Shown here one piece after another: positions 36,042 through 44,674 of a stretch of DNA of 64,000 nt. The notes beneath the pieces were generated by a model. It was not told the DNA's origin. It was given only the letters and a program-made list of their open reading frames with translations, and searched no databases. Positions within the stretch are counted from its first letter, which is position 1. Each line of letters opens with the position of its first letter. Position numbers and translations under genes: made by a program. The stretch covers positions 37,146-101,145 of the forward strand of contig JAFRAK010000041.1 of assembly GCA_017405445.1 (NCBI GenBank), read 5' to 3'. This DNA comes from Bacilli bacterium (lineage in GTDB: Bacteria; Bacillota_I; Bacilli_A; RF39; UBA660).

Positions 36042-36608
36042 GTGAAAAAATATAATTTGAAATCTATTTTATTATTAATATTAGGAATCGTATGTATTTT
36101 TATATTAGTTTCTTATTCTATCATTTTTATTAAAAAAGAGTTTTTTAGTGTGAATGAATCTGATGTTAGTTTATCTTCTAACAATAATATTGTGATTATT
36201 AAAGATAACCTATCTATTAATGATGAGTATGGTAAGGCTATTACTGATTCTAATGCTAATACTTTTGGTTTTATTGAATTTGAAGTTACTAATCATACAA
36301 ATGAGAAAAGAAATTTCCAAGTATATGTTACAGAATCTCCTAATTCAGAGATTAATCCGAATTATATAAAACTTTATTTAACAGATACTTCTAATAAACC
36401 TTTATCTTTTTATGGAGAGAGTAAATTACCATCTTACGTTGATTTAAATTATTTAATGAATAAACCAAATAGTAAATTATTATATTCTGGATTATTAAAT
36501 GGAGAAGAAAGTAAGAATTTTCGTTTAAGAGTTTGGTTAACTGATAGTTATGTTGTTGAAAATACAGATAAAGTATTTCAGTTTGTAATTGATGCACGTG
36601 CTGTATAG
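36042..36608 (+). CDS. Exported single-pass protein, first of a SipW-linked pair
   Basis: A 188-residue protein with an N-terminal membrane/signal segment (residues about 9-30) and an extracellular domain. I use GTG at 36042 (after TTGGTGTTAATT), because the next in-frame Met is far. The domain is probably a beta-sandwich: GFIEFEVTNHTNEKRNF near 87 and RLRVWLTDSY near 166. It resembles its neighbour in the ending and in the RLR[MV]WL motif. The SipW signal peptidase two genes on suggests processing of both, as for TasA-like structural proteins. Confidence 0.7.
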   Translation: MKKYNLKSILLLILGIVCIFILVSYSIIFIKKEFFSVNESDVSLSSNNNIVIIKDNLSINDEYGKAITDSNANTFGFIEFEVTNHTNEKRNFQVYVTESPNSEINPNYIKLYLTDTSNKPLSFYGESKLPSYVDLNYLMNKPNSKLLYSGLLNGEESKNFRLRVWLTDSYVVENTDKVFQFVIDARAV

Positions 36609-36616
36609 GAGGGATT

Positions 36617-37234
36617 ATGGAAGATTTTTCTAGTAATAAACCATTTTTTCTCGGATTATCTCTTAAGGTTTGGGTCTTAATTATATTAATATGTGTTTTT
36701 CTTGGTTTAGTTTTATATCAAGCTAATAATAAATTTTATTCTAGAGAAAAAAAGATAAAACAACAAGAAGAATTAGGAGCCAATATTTCGTTAGATTATG
36801 ATAACAATACTAATGTTTTAAAACTTACTGATTTTACTCCTACAAAAGATTATTTGGGGAAAACAAGTGGAATTGAAAAGTGTTTTGATTTTACGGTTAA
36901 TGTTCATTTAAAACAAGCATCTAAGATTCGTTATGAATTAGCAATAAAAAAAGATCCTACTTCTACTATAAATGATCAAGATGTTAGAATTTATTTAGAG
37001 AAGAAAGATGTAGCTAAAGAACAATATCTATCTTTATTAGATCCTACTTTTTTCAAGGCTAATGAAATACCAACTGATGTTGGAACTCCAACTGGTTATA
37101 TGGTTTTAACACAACAAAGTGTTAATCAATCACAAAAGGATTATTATCGTTTAAGAATGTGGCTTTCTGAAAAAAGCACTGTTGTTACTGGTGATTATTC
37201 AGTAGAGATTATATTAAATGCTATTGCAGAGTAA
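36617..37234 (+). CDS. Exported single-pass protein, second of a SipW-linked pair
   Basis: A 205-residue paralogue of the preceding protein. The N-terminus has a TM at about 16-35 followed by a basic stretch (NNKFYSREKKIK). A beta-sandwich-like ectodomain follows, with the shared RLRMWLSEK near 181 and the C-terminal hydrophobic strand. Eight bases separate it from the first gene with RBS TAGGAGGG, so the two are one operon. There is no Ala-x-Ala cleavage site that is clear; it may stay anchored. TasA-like or other surface-fibre role is only a guess. Confidence 0.7.
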   Translation: MEDFSSNKPFFLGLSLKVWVLIILICVFLGLVLYQANNKFYSREKKIKQQEELGANISLDYDNNTNVLKLTDFTPTKDYLGKTSGIEKCFDFTVNVHLKQASKIRYELAIKKDPTSTINDQDVRIYLEKKDVAKEQYLSLLDPTFFKANEIPTDVGTPTGYMVLTQQSVNQSQKDYYRLRMWLSEKSTVVTGDYSVEIILNAIAE

Positions 37235-37242
37235 ATTTATGT

Positions 37243-37273
37243 AAAAAAGAAGTGTAAAGTTCGCTTCTTTTTC
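37243..37273 (+). terminator. Intrinsic terminator after the exported pair
   Basis: AAGAAGTG/CGCTTCTT hairpin with a T run. Confidence 0.7.
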
Positions 37274-37336
37274 TTTTGATTTATAGTTTTTTTTTCTATG
37301 AGATATTATAATCTAATTAAGAATGGAGAGATTTGT

Positions 37337-37936
37337 ATGGTACTTGCAGATAATAGTTTATTTGAAAAAATTCGTTATCTTTCCTATTTTGTGGTGCGAG
37401 CATTTTTGCTTGCTGTTTTGTGCTTGATGGGTTTATTTGTTATTTTTTTAGCAGTTTATTTTGGAGATTTATTCTTAAATGTTAAGTCAGGTAACTACAA
37501 AAGCCCTTTATTTAATGGATATGTTATTGTATCTCAAAGTATGGTTCCTACGATTAATATTAATGATGCAATTATTATAAAAAGAGAAAATGATCAAGCA
37601 TATCATATTGGGGATATTATTAGTTTTTATTCTACTGAGTATGATCATAATGGAATGGTTGTTACACATAGAATTGTTGATAAAAATACTGTTACTATAA
37701 ATGAATCTAATTATACTACAAAAGGAGATAATAATCCTATACCTGATCGTAAAGGTGTTAAAACAGAGAATGTCTATGGAAAAGTGTTATTTGTTATTCC
37801 TAGACTAGGTTATATTCAATCATTTTTATCAAATTCTAGTAATTTTATTATTTGTATCATGATTCCTATTGTGATTGTAGTAGTATATGATTTATTTAGA
37901 GTTTTAAAGGCTTATCAAAAAAGTAAGAATTATTAA
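37337..37936 (+). CDS. sipW: SipW-type signal peptidase I
   Basis: A 199-residue membrane peptidase. The nucleophile is Ser68 in VSQSMVPTI, and instead of the bacterial Lys there is His111 in VVTHRIV, the ER/archaeal-type (SipW) arrangement, with a GDNN segment near 130. TM segments are at about 22-43 and near the C-terminus (170-190). The start is the ATG at 37337 after GGAGAG. It follows the two exported proteins, which are its likely substrates; in Bacillus SipW processes TasA and TapA. Its gene is separated from the pair by a terminator. Confidence 0.88.
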   Translation: MVLADNSLFEKIRYLSYFVVRAFLLAVLCLMGLFVIFLAVYFGDLFLNVKSGNYKSPLFNGYVIVSQSMVPTININDAIIIKRENDQAYHIGDIISFYSTEYDHNGMVVTHRIVDKNTVTINESNYTTKGDNNPIPDRKGVKTENVYGKVLFVIPRLGYIQSFLSNSSNFIICIMIPIVIVVVYDLFRVLKAYQKSKNY

Positions 37937-37960
37937 TCTTAAATTCTTTCTTTTTTTTAA
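37922..37960 (+). terminator. Intrinsic terminator after sipW
   Basis: AAGAATT/AATTCTT hairpin around the stop followed by a T run. Confidence 0.65.
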
Positions 37961-37995
37961 AGTGTAATTTATAATAATAATCGTTTGGTGATTTT

Positions 37996-38796
37996 ATGGA
38001 AAAATATGATGTTAAATTTAAAAAAAAATTTGGTCAAAACTTTTTAAAGGATAATCGTATTGTAAAGAGAATTGTAGAAGTAAGTGGAGTTGATTCTAAT
38101 TCGTTGGTTATTGAAGTAGGACCTGGTGGAGGTATTCTCACAAAAGAGTTATCTCTTGCTGCAAAGAATGTAATTTCTTATGAGATTGATAAGGATTTAA
38201 TATCAGAACTAGAATCAAAGTTATCAGGTATTGAAAATGTAGAAATCGTCTTTCAAGATTTTTTAGAAGCAGATATTAATAATGATATTAGAAATTATAC
38301 TTTTGATAATTTGTTTTTTGTAAGCAATGTTCCTTATTACATTACTACTCCAATCCTTTTAAAAATCATTCGTTCTAATTTATCTTTTAAAAATGTTGTA
38401 ATGATGGTACAAAAAGAAGTAGGAGATCGTTTCTGTTCTTCTTGTGGTACTAGAGATTATGGATCTATAACGGTATTATTAAATTATTTTTTTGATATTC
38501 ATAAAGAGTTTAATGTTTCAAGAAAACAATTTGTTCCTGAACCAAATGTTGATAGTGTCGTTGTATCTTTTCATGAAAAAAGTAATAGATTAAAAGTAAA
38601 TAACTTTGATTTTTTTGAAAGAATTATTCGTGATAGTTTTCAGTTTAAGAGAAAGACACTTCGTAATAATTTAAAAAAATATGATTTGGAAAAGATAGAA
38701 AAAGTACTTGTAAAATATGGATATGATTTAAATGTTCGAGCTGAATGTTTAAATTATGAAGTATTTGTTTCTATTGCGAATGCTTTATGGAAATAG
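37996..38796 (+). CDS. rsmA: 16S rRNA dimethyladenosine transferase RsmA (KsgA)
   Basis: A 266-residue KsgA. FGQNFLKD near residue 12 and EVGPGGGILTKEL near 38 form the SAM site; SNVPYYITTPILLKI near 105 is the catalytic NxPY motif. It dimethylates A1518 and A1519 of 16S rRNA. RNase M5 (rnmV), which precedes it in Bacillus, is absent here. A terminator follows and separates it from yabG. Confidence 0.96.
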   Translation: MEKYDVKFKKKFGQNFLKDNRIVKRIVEVSGVDSNSLVIEVGPGGGILTKELSLAAKNVISYEIDKDLISELESKLSGIENVEIVFQDFLEADINNDIRNYTFDNLFFVSNVPYYITTPILLKIIRSNLSFKNVVMMVQKEVGDRFCSSCGTRDYGSITVLLNYFFDIHKEFNVSRKQFVPEPNVDSVVVSFHEKSNRLKVNNFDFFERIIRDSFQFKRKTLRNNLKKYDLEKIEKVLVKYGYDLNVRAECLNYEVFVSIANALWK

Positions 38797-38816
38797 TTCT
38801 ACTATTTCTTTTTTTT
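38789..38816 (+). terminator. Intrinsic terminator after rsmA
   Basis: GAAATAGT/ACTATTTC hairpin with loop TCT over the stop codon, followed by a T run. Confidence 0.85.
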
Positions 38817-38841
38817 CATATACTTTTTTAGGTGATGAAAT

Positions 38842-39621
38842 ACGAAATTTAAAATAGGAGATGTTGTAGGGAGAAAATCTTATCATTGTGATATTCCTTT
38901 TAAAATAATTTCTATTAATAATAATATTGCTTGTTTAAAGGGATTAGATGTTCGTTTATATGCAGATGCTGTGCTTGATGATTTAGAAGTATTAGATTCT
39001 CCTCATGAGAGTGATCAATCAATTATTGATGAAAACATAAGAGATTTTAAAGTTGATAGAGATAATTATTTTTATTTACCTGGAAAAATCTTACATATCG
39101 ATGGAGATAAAGATTATTTAGATCGGTGTATGAACTTTTATAAAAAACTTGGAATTAAAGCAAATGGATTAACGATACCTGAAGATAAAATTTATTCTCA
39201 AATTGGTAAATTATTGGAAGATTATCATCCGGATATTGTTGTTATTACTGGACACGATGCATACCACTCTAAAAAAAACAATCTACAGGATCTTAATAAT
39301 TATGAGAATTCTAAGTATTTTGCTTCTGCCATTAAAGAAGCTAGAAAATATGAACATAATCAAGATAAACTAATTATTATCGCAGGTGCATGTCAATCTA
39401 ATTATGAAAGTTTGATTAAAGCAGGGGCAAATTTTGCATCTAGTCCTAAAAGAATTAATATACATGCGTTAGATCCTGCTATTGTTGCTTCTTCTTTATC
39501 TTTTTCTGATCGTAATCAAAGTATTGATCTTATGAAAATTATTGATAAAACAAAATATGGTTCTGAAGGTATAGGTGGATTAATAACTAATGGAACAATG
39601 TATGTGGGGTATCCTAGATGA
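38842..39621 (+). CDS. yabG: Sporulation-specific protease YabG, with a non-canonical start
   Basis: YabG is a protease that trims spore-coat proteins. From 38842 the frame reads (ACG)KFKIGDVVGRKSYHCDIPFK, matching the N-terminus of Bacillus YabG (MQFQIGDMVARKSYQ). There is no ATG, GTG or TTG in that frame before GTG at 38971, which would delete about 43 conserved residues. A GGTGAT ribosome site lies 5 bases before ACG, so ACG may be the start. An ATG at 38835 is out of frame (5 codons, then stop). Catalytic segments ITGHDAYH and GACQSNYESLIKAGANFASSP are intact; full length would be 259 residues. The last bases overlap veg. Confidence 0.78.
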   Translation, partial: TKFKIGDVVGRKSYHCDIPFKIISINNNIACLKGLDVRLYADAVLDDLEVLDSPHESDQSIIDENIRDFKVDRDNYFYLPGKILHIDGDKDYLDRCMNFYKKLGIKANGLTIPEDKIYSQIGKLLEDYHPDIVVITGHDAYHSKKNNLQDLNNYENSKYFASAIKEARKYEHNQDKLIIIAGACQSNYESLIKAGANFASSPKRINIHALDPAIVASSLSFSDRNQSIDLMKIIDKTKYGSEGIGGLITNGTMYVGYPR

Positions 39622-39827
39622 ATTTTTATACAATTAAAAATATGGTATTTAAGTTTTATCAATTGGATAAAAAATTTTATTATCGAGGTGGAAGAGGACA
39701 AGAAGAGAGTTTTTGTGGAAGAATTATTCAATTTTTTCCAAGAGTGTTCTTAGTAAAAACAACTAAAGGTGAAATAAAATGCTTTAGTTACGTAGATTAT
39801 TTTGTTAAATTATTAAAAATCATTTGA
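39618..39827 (+). CDS. veg: Veg-family protein
   Basis: A 69-residue protein. The match to Bacillus Veg is YRGGRGQEESFCGRIIQFFP, then RVFLVKTTKGEIKCFSYVDY, against [23 protein letters not shown]...VSYSYADI. Veg has an Sm-like small barrel and influences biofilm formation. Its ATG overlaps the yabG stop (ATGA), and in Bacillus veg also follows yabG. The N-terminus differs from Bacillus and another start cannot be excluded. Confidence 0.8.
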   Translation: MNFYTIKNMVFKFYQLDKKFYYRGGRGQEESFCGRIIQFFPRVFLVKTTKGEIKCFSYVDYFVKLLKII

Positions 39828-39913
39828 TAATGATAAAAAATATTGCTTTTTCTTTTGTTTTATTATAAAATGATTACATAAAGTGATAATGCTTTAAGAG
39901 GGAGGAATTTCTT

Positions 39914-40195
39914 ATGAAAATTACATCTGTAAATGTACGTAAGATTGAAAAAGAAGGTTCTCGTATGAAGGGAATTGCGTCTGTATTGTTAGATGACAGT
40001 TTTGCAGTACATGACATTCGTATTATCGAAGGAGACAACGGACTATTTATAGCAATGCCTAGCCGAAAGACAGCTGCTGGTGGATATCGTGATATCGCTC
40101 ATCCAATTAATCCAGAAGTTCGTTCAATGTTCGAAGAAGCAATTCTAGAAGCATATGACAAAGCTGAAGATGTAGCTACTGACGAAGAAGAATAA
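39914..40195 (+). CDS. spoVG: Septation/regulatory protein SpoVG
   Basis: A 93-residue Spo[59 protein letters not shown], the family signature. SpoVG binds RNA/DNA and helps asymmetric septation in spore formers and other regulation elsewhere. RBS GGGAGGA. Base use is richer in G and C than neighbours at third positions, as expected for a highly expressed gene. A strong terminator follows. Confidence 0.97.
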   Translation: MKITSVNVRKIEKEGSRMKGIASVLLDDSFAVHDIRIIEGDNGLFIAMPSRKTAAGGYRDIAHPINPEVRSMFEEAILEAYDKAEDVATDEEE

Positions 40196-40220
40196 TTCTA
40201 ATTTTAGTAGTTCAAAAAAC

Positions 40221-40248
40221 CACATTGGAAACAATGTGATTTTTTTTG
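40221..40248 (+). terminator. Intrinsic terminator after spoVG
   Basis: CACATTG/CAATGTG hairpin with GAAA loop and a T8 run. Confidence 0.92.
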
Positions 40249-40293
40249 TTCTATATAATTTACTCCTTCATATATTTTTATTGGAGGAATAAT

Positions 40294-40587
40294 ATGGATA
40301 AAATAGATACTAGTATCAATAGTTATAATCATAGTGTTAATTTGTTGGAACGTAAAACTTTAGTGATTACAGGAGTGAAGAAAATAGATACATTTGATAA
40401 CTTACATTTTATTCTTGATACGACTATGGGTTTTATGGTGATTAAGGGAGAAGGACTTGAACTTATAAAACTGGACACTCAATCTGGAAACGTCACTATT
40501 AAGGGAAGAATTGATTCATTAGAATACTTACAAGATAAATATAAGAAAAATGAAGATGGAATTCTTAGTAGGTTGTTTCGATCATGA
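40294..40587 (+). CDS. yabP: Sporulation protein YabP
   Basis: A 97-residue protein matching Bacillus YabP: NLLERKTLVITGVKKIDTFD, FILDTTMGFMVIKGEGLELIKLD, GNVTIKGRIDSLEYL and a C-terminal LSRLFRS. Beta-rich cytoplasmic protein needed in spore formation in the mother cell. The ATG at 40294 follows GGAGGA. It overlaps yabQ by 4 bases. Confidence 0.93.
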   Translation: MDKIDTSINSYNHSVNLLERKTLVITGVKKIDTFDNLHFILDTTMGFMVIKGEGLELIKLDTQSGNVTIKGRIDSLEYLQDKYKKNEDGILSRLFRS

Positions 40588-40856
40588 ATTTAAAAACACA
40601 ATTTTTTTGCTTTTTCTTTTCATTTTTATTTGGTTGTTTCTTATATTTCATTTTTAGATATCTTCATTTTTTCTTTTTTTCAAATAAATCTTGGATAAGA
40701 ATTCTAAGTACTTTTCTTGTTTCAATCGTATTATCATTTCTTTATTTTATCATTTTGTATTATCTTAATGATGGAATTTTACATATGTATTTCTTATTAT
40801 TTATTATTTGTGGTTTTTTACTGACATTTCATTTGTGTAAACCAACGCGTAAATAA
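40584..40856 (+). CDS. yabQ: Sporulation membrane protein YabQ
   Basis: A 90-residue, very Phe-rich protein with three membrane segments (about 5-30, 40-60, 65-85). The sequence is poorly conserved, but position between yabP and divIC, size and topology match YabQ, which is needed for the spore cortex. Start overlaps the yabP TGA (ATGA). Confidence 0.75.
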   Translation: MNLKTQFFCFFFSFLFGCFLYFIFRYLHFFFFSNKSWIRILSTFLVSIVLSFLYFIILYYLNDGILHMYFLLFIICGFLLTFHLCKPTRK

Positions 40857-40934
40857 TTGTAAATTGTTGTACACTTTTTCAGTTGAATCTTTTATTTCGT
40901 AATATAATATATTATGAAAGGATAGGTGTGTTGT

Positions 40935-41234
40935 ATGGCAAAGTACAAAAAGCGTATGAAACTTCGTAAACGTTCAATTATGCTATGTTTACTATCTGTC
41001 ATAGTGATTGTCTTTACAACATTCTCTATTGGTAAATACTGGGTTGAAATTTACGATAAGTATCAAGAAAAGAAAGAACTAGAAAGAGAATTAACTTCTC
41101 TAAAAGAAAAAGAAGAAATACTACAGGTTGATGCTAATAAATTGCAAGATCCTGATTATATTGCGAGATATGCTAGAGAAAAATATCTTTATTCAAAAGA
41201 TGGAGAATATATTTTACAAATACCAGAAGAATAA
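40935..41234 (+). CDS. divIC: Cell-division initiation protein DivIC
   Basis: A 99-residue bitopic protein: basic N-terminus, TM at about residues 17-37, then a coiled coil (YDKYQEKKELERELTSLKEK) and the septum-formation motif YIARYAREKYLYSKDGEYIL. With DivIB and FtsL it forms a divisome complex. ATG after AAAGGATAGG. Same context as Bacillus yabQ-divIC. Confidence 0.93.
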   Translation: MAKYKKRMKLRKRSIMLCLLSVIVIVFTTFSIGKYWVEIYDKYQEKKELERELTSLKEKEEILQVDANKLQDPDYIARYAREKYLYSKDGEYILQIPEE

Positions 41235-41256
41235 ATACTATTTTTCTTTTTTCTTA

Positions 41257-41265
41257 TGATATAAT
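41257..41265 (+). promoter_or_regulatory. Extended -10 promoter for tilS-ftsH
   Basis: TGATATAAT in front of tilS, about 27 bases before the GTG start. Confidence 0.5.
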
Positions 41266-41291
41266 ATTATTTGTTTGTGGAGGTGATCCCC

Positions 41292-42605
41292 GTGATATGT
41301 ATCGATCACTATTTTCACTTTCAGAGTGGAGATATTATTGTAGTTGGTTGTTCTACTGGTCCAGATTCTATGGCTTTATTAGATATGTTACTTAATATTA
41401 GAGAAAAATATCAATTACAATTAATTGTTGCTCATGTTAATCATAATATTCGTTATGAGAGTTATAATGAAGCAAGATTTTTAAGAAACTATTGTGAACA
41501 ACATGCATTATTCTTTGAAGATATGGTTATTGAAGATTATGGAGATGATAATTTTCATAATGAAGCTAGAAATATTAGATATCATTTTTTTGATTCTGTT
41601 GTTCATAAATATCATGCCAATTATTTGATGACGGCTCATCATGGAGATGATTTGATAGAAACGATTCTTATGAGAATGGTTCGAGGATCAAACTTAAATG
41701 GATATAGTGGTTTTAAAGATGTAGTAGATATGGGTACTTATAAGATTGTTAGACCACTTATTCATTTTACTAAACAAGAATTGGAAGATTATGATATTAA
41801 TCATGGTGTGCCATTTTTTGTTGATGAATCTAATATGAAGGATACCTATACTAGAAATCGCTATAGAAAATATTTGTTACCTTTTCTAAAGAGTGAGGAT
41901 CCTAATGTTCATAAAAAATTCTTAAAATTTAGTAATACAATACAAGAAGCAAATCAATTTATTTCACGTTTTACTGAAAAAGCATTAAAAAGATGTATAA
42001 ATGATGATAAAATATTATTGGATCAATTCTTATTAGAAGATGAGTTTATTCAAAAAGAAATATTATTTCAGTATTTAAGTAATTATTATCAAGATGACTT
42101 ATTACTTATTAATGATAAACATATTGATTTGATTATGAATATTATTAAGAGTAGAAAAGCTAATATATCTATTAATCTACCTAATGAGGTTTTAGCTAAG
42201 AAAGAATATAATACCTTATATTTTTCTAGAGATGTAGATACAATTACTAGTTATGAAATTGAATTTGATTCAATAGCATTTTTACCAAATAATCATTCTA
42301 TTGAAAGAATTGAGTCTACTGATTTAAATAATAATTGCATTTGTAGACTTAATAGTAGTGAGATATCTCTTCCTTTAATTATTCGTACTAGAAAATTAGG
42401 AGATAAGATATCTATGAAAGGAACAAATGGTTCTCGGAAAGTAAAAGATATTTTTATAGATAAAAAAATATCATTACATGATAGAGATTTATGGCCAATT
42501 GTTTTAGATTCTTTAGGTAATATTGTATGGATTCCTGGAATAAAAAAATCTAAATTTGATAAAACTTTAACAGATAAGTATGATATAATATTAAAATATA
42601 ACTGA
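41292..42605 (+). CDS. tilS: tRNA(Ile)-lysidine synthetase TilS
   Basis: A 437-residue N-type ATP pyrophosphatase. I use GTG at 41292, 8 bases after GGAGG in a perfect GGAGGTGATC; the frame continues upstream without a better start. The PP-loop is STGPDS at 21-26, where the family usually has SGGxDS. HVNHNIR, AHHGDDLIETILMRMVRGS and VPFFVDESN follow, and a TilS C-terminal domain with RTRKLGDK...KVKDIFIDKKI near 375. It changes C34 to lysidine in tRNA-Ile. It lies next to ftsH; hprT is absent. Confidence 0.93.
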   Translation: MICIDHYFHFQSGDIIVVGCSTGPDSMALLDMLLNIREKYQLQLIVAHVNHNIRYESYNEARFLRNYCEQHALFFEDMVIEDYGDDNFHNEARNIRYHFFDSVVHKYHANYLMTAHHGDDLIETILMRMVRGSNLNGYSGFKDVVDMGTYKIVRPLIHFTKQELEDYDINHGVPFFVDESNMKDTYTRNRYRKYLLPFLKSEDPNVHKKFLKFSNTIQEANQFISRFTEKALKRCINDDKILLDQFLLEDEFIQKEILFQYLSNYYQDDLLLINDKHIDLIMNIIKSRKANISINLPNEVLAKKEYNTLYFSRDVDTITSYEIEFDSIAFLPNNHSIERIESTDLNNNCICRLNSSEISLPLIIRTRKLGDKISMKGTNGSRKVKDIFIDKKISLHDRDLWPIVLDSLGNIVWIPGIKKSKFDKTLTDKYDIILKYN

Positions 42606-42618
42606 GGAGGAAATAATA

Positions 42619-44592
42619 GTGAATAATGGATTAGATAAAAAGACAATTAAAAAAGGATTATTACCATATGTTTTCATCTTTGTAATTATGCTTGGAGTAT
42701 TCTATTTTTATACAATTAATGGATCTGGAAAGCATGATTTTACTTATGATAAATTTATGGATAAATTAGATAGTGGAGAGATTAATAAACTTCAAGTAGT
42801 TACTAGAGGTAGTGGTTATGTTTATGAAGTAACTGGTACTTTAACAGATTATAAAGATGGAGAATATTTTGAAGTTGTTTTACCACTTAGTGAACATGTA
42901 ATGGAAAAAATTGTTAAAGCAAGTGATGAACAAGAATTTAAATTAACAGTTAAACCAGATCCAGATGCGAATGGATGGCTTATTATTCTTGCCAATTTAT
43001 TACCTATTGTTGGGTTAGTTGCATTTGCTTTTTGGTTCTTTAATAAACAAATGGCTGGAAATAAGAGTTCTTTAGATTTTGGTAAGAGTAGAGCTAAATT
43101 AGATAATGATAGTAATAAAGTAACATTTAAAGATGTTGCTGGATTGAAAGAAGAGAAAGAAGAAGTTAAGGAGTTAATTGATTTCTTAAAAGCACCAAAG
43201 AAATTTCAAAAATTAGGAGCTAGAATTCCTAAAGGAGTTTTATTAATGGGTCCTCCTGGAACAGGTAAAACATTGTTGGCAAAAGCTGTTGCAGGAGAAG
43301 CAGATGTTCCTTTCTACTTTATTAGTGGTTCTGACTTTGTAGAATTATTCGTAGGAGTTGGAGCTTCTCGTGTAAGGGATATGTTTAAAGAAGCTAAAAG
43401 AAATGCACCTTGTCTTATCTTTATTGATGAAATTGATGCAGTTGGTAGACAAAGAGGTACTGGTTTAGGAGGAGGACATGATGAACGTGAACAAACTCTT
43501 AACCAATTATTAACAGAGATGGATGGTTTTGGAGCTAATGAAGGTATTATTATCATTGCAGCTACTAATAGACCAGATGTACTTGACCCTGCTCTTCTTC
43601 GTCCTGGAAGATTTGATAGACAAGTTACTGTTAATTTACCTGATGTAAAAGGACGTGAAGAAATTCTTGCTGTTCATGCTAAAAATAAGATTCTTGCGGA
43701 TGGAATAACTCTACAAAATCTTGCTAAAAGAACTCCTGGATTTAGTGGAGCAGATCTTGAAAACTTACTTAATGAAGCAGCTTTACTTGCTGTTCGTCGT
43801 AATAAAGAAGTAATTACTATGAGTGAGATTGATGAAGCAACTGATAGAGTATTAATGGGACCTGCTAAGGTTAGTCATAAATATTCTGAAAATGATAGAA
43901 AACTAGTTGCTTATCATGAAGCTGGACATGCTGTTATTGGATTGAAACTTAAGAATGCTAGTGATGTTCAAAAAGTAACTATCATTCCAAGAGGTTCTGC
44001 TGGTGGATATAACATGATGGTTCCTACGGAAGAAAAATTATGTTCTACTAAGACAGATTTATTAGAGGAAATTACTGGATTATTAGGTGGTCGTTCTGCA
44101 GAAGAAATCACTTTTGGGGAAATTACTACTGGTGCACATAATGACTTTGAAAAAGCAACTAAGATTGCAAGAGCAATGGTTACTGAATATGGTATGAGTG
44201 ATTTAGGGCCACTTCAATTTGAACAACAATCAGGTAGTGTCTTCTTAGGAAGAGATTATAATAAGCCTCAACACTTCTCTAATGAAGTTGCTAATGAAAT
44301 TGATATGGAAATGAGAAAGATTATTAATGAATGTCATAAAAAAGCAAAAGAAATCATTAATAAGAATAAAGATTTATTAAAATTATTGGCAGATACTTTA
44401 CTTGAGTATGAAACTTTAACAAAAGAACAAATTGATTATTTAGTAGAGCATGGAAAAATGCCTGAAGAAGGCGAAGATAATTATGAATCTATGTCTATTA
44501 CAAAACTTAAGGAAATTGCTAAAGAAAAGGGAATTAAAAACTATTCTAAAATGAATAAAGCAGAGTTATTAAAAGAGTTAAGTGAACAATAA
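42619..44592 (+). CDS. ftsH: ATP-dependent zinc metalloprotease FtsH with extra C-terminal domain
   Basis: A 657-residue membrane protease with two TM segments (about 12-30 and 118-138). Walker A GPPGTGKT is at 211-218, second region [10 protein letters not shown] near 327, and the zinc motif HEAGH at 433-437. It degrades membrane and regulatory proteins. After a normal end near residue 612 there is an acidic stretch and a SAP/Rho-N-like motif, [20 protein letters not shown]...KAELLKEL, absent from Bacillus FtsH. RBS GAGGAGG, 13 bases after tilS. Confidence 0.95.
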   Translation: MNNGLDKKTIKKGLLPYVFIFVIMLGVFYFYTINGSGKHDFTYDKFMDKLDSGEINKLQVVTRGSGYVYEVTGTLTDYKDGEYFEVVLPLSEHVMEKIVKASDEQEFKLTVKPDPDANGWLIILANLLPIVGLVAFAFWFFNKQMAGNKSSLDFGKSRAKLDNDSNKVTFKDVAGLKEEKEEVKELIDFLKAPKKFQKLGARIPKGVLLMGPPGTGKTLLAKAVAGEADVPFYFISGSDFVELFVGVGASRVRDMFKEAKRNAPCLIFIDEIDAVGRQRGTGLGGGHDEREQTLNQLLTEMDGFGANEGIIIIAATNRPDVLDPALLRPGRFDRQVTVNLPDVKGREEILAVHAKNKILADGITLQNLAKRTPGFSGADLENLLNEAALLAVRRNKEVITMSEIDEATDRVLMGPAKVSHKYSENDRKLVAYHEAGHAVIGLKLKNASDVQKVTIIPRGSAGGYNMMVPTEEKLCSTKTDLLEEITGLLGGRSAEEITFGEITTGAHNDFEKATKIARAMVTEYGMSDLGPLQFEQQSGSVFLGRDYNKPQHFSNEVANEIDMEMRKIINECHKKAKEIINKNKDLLKLLADTLLEYETLTKEQIDYLVEHGKMPEEGEDNYESMSITKLKEIAKEKGIKNYSKMNKAELLKELSEQ

Positions 44593-44620
44593 ACTATTGA
44601 ATATTCAATAGTTTTTTTGT
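44591..44620 (+). terminator. Intrinsic terminator after ftsH
   Basis: AACTATTGAAT/ATTCAATAGTT palindrome followed by T7. Confidence 0.9.
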
Positions 44621-44674
44621 TGTATAAAATATTCTTTTATATTATAATATAATAAGATATGATAGGGTGATTGT

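Noticed and set aside
42293..42646. Minus-strand frame across the tilS-ftsH junction
   Set aside because: It crosses two well-supported genes; no ribosome site.
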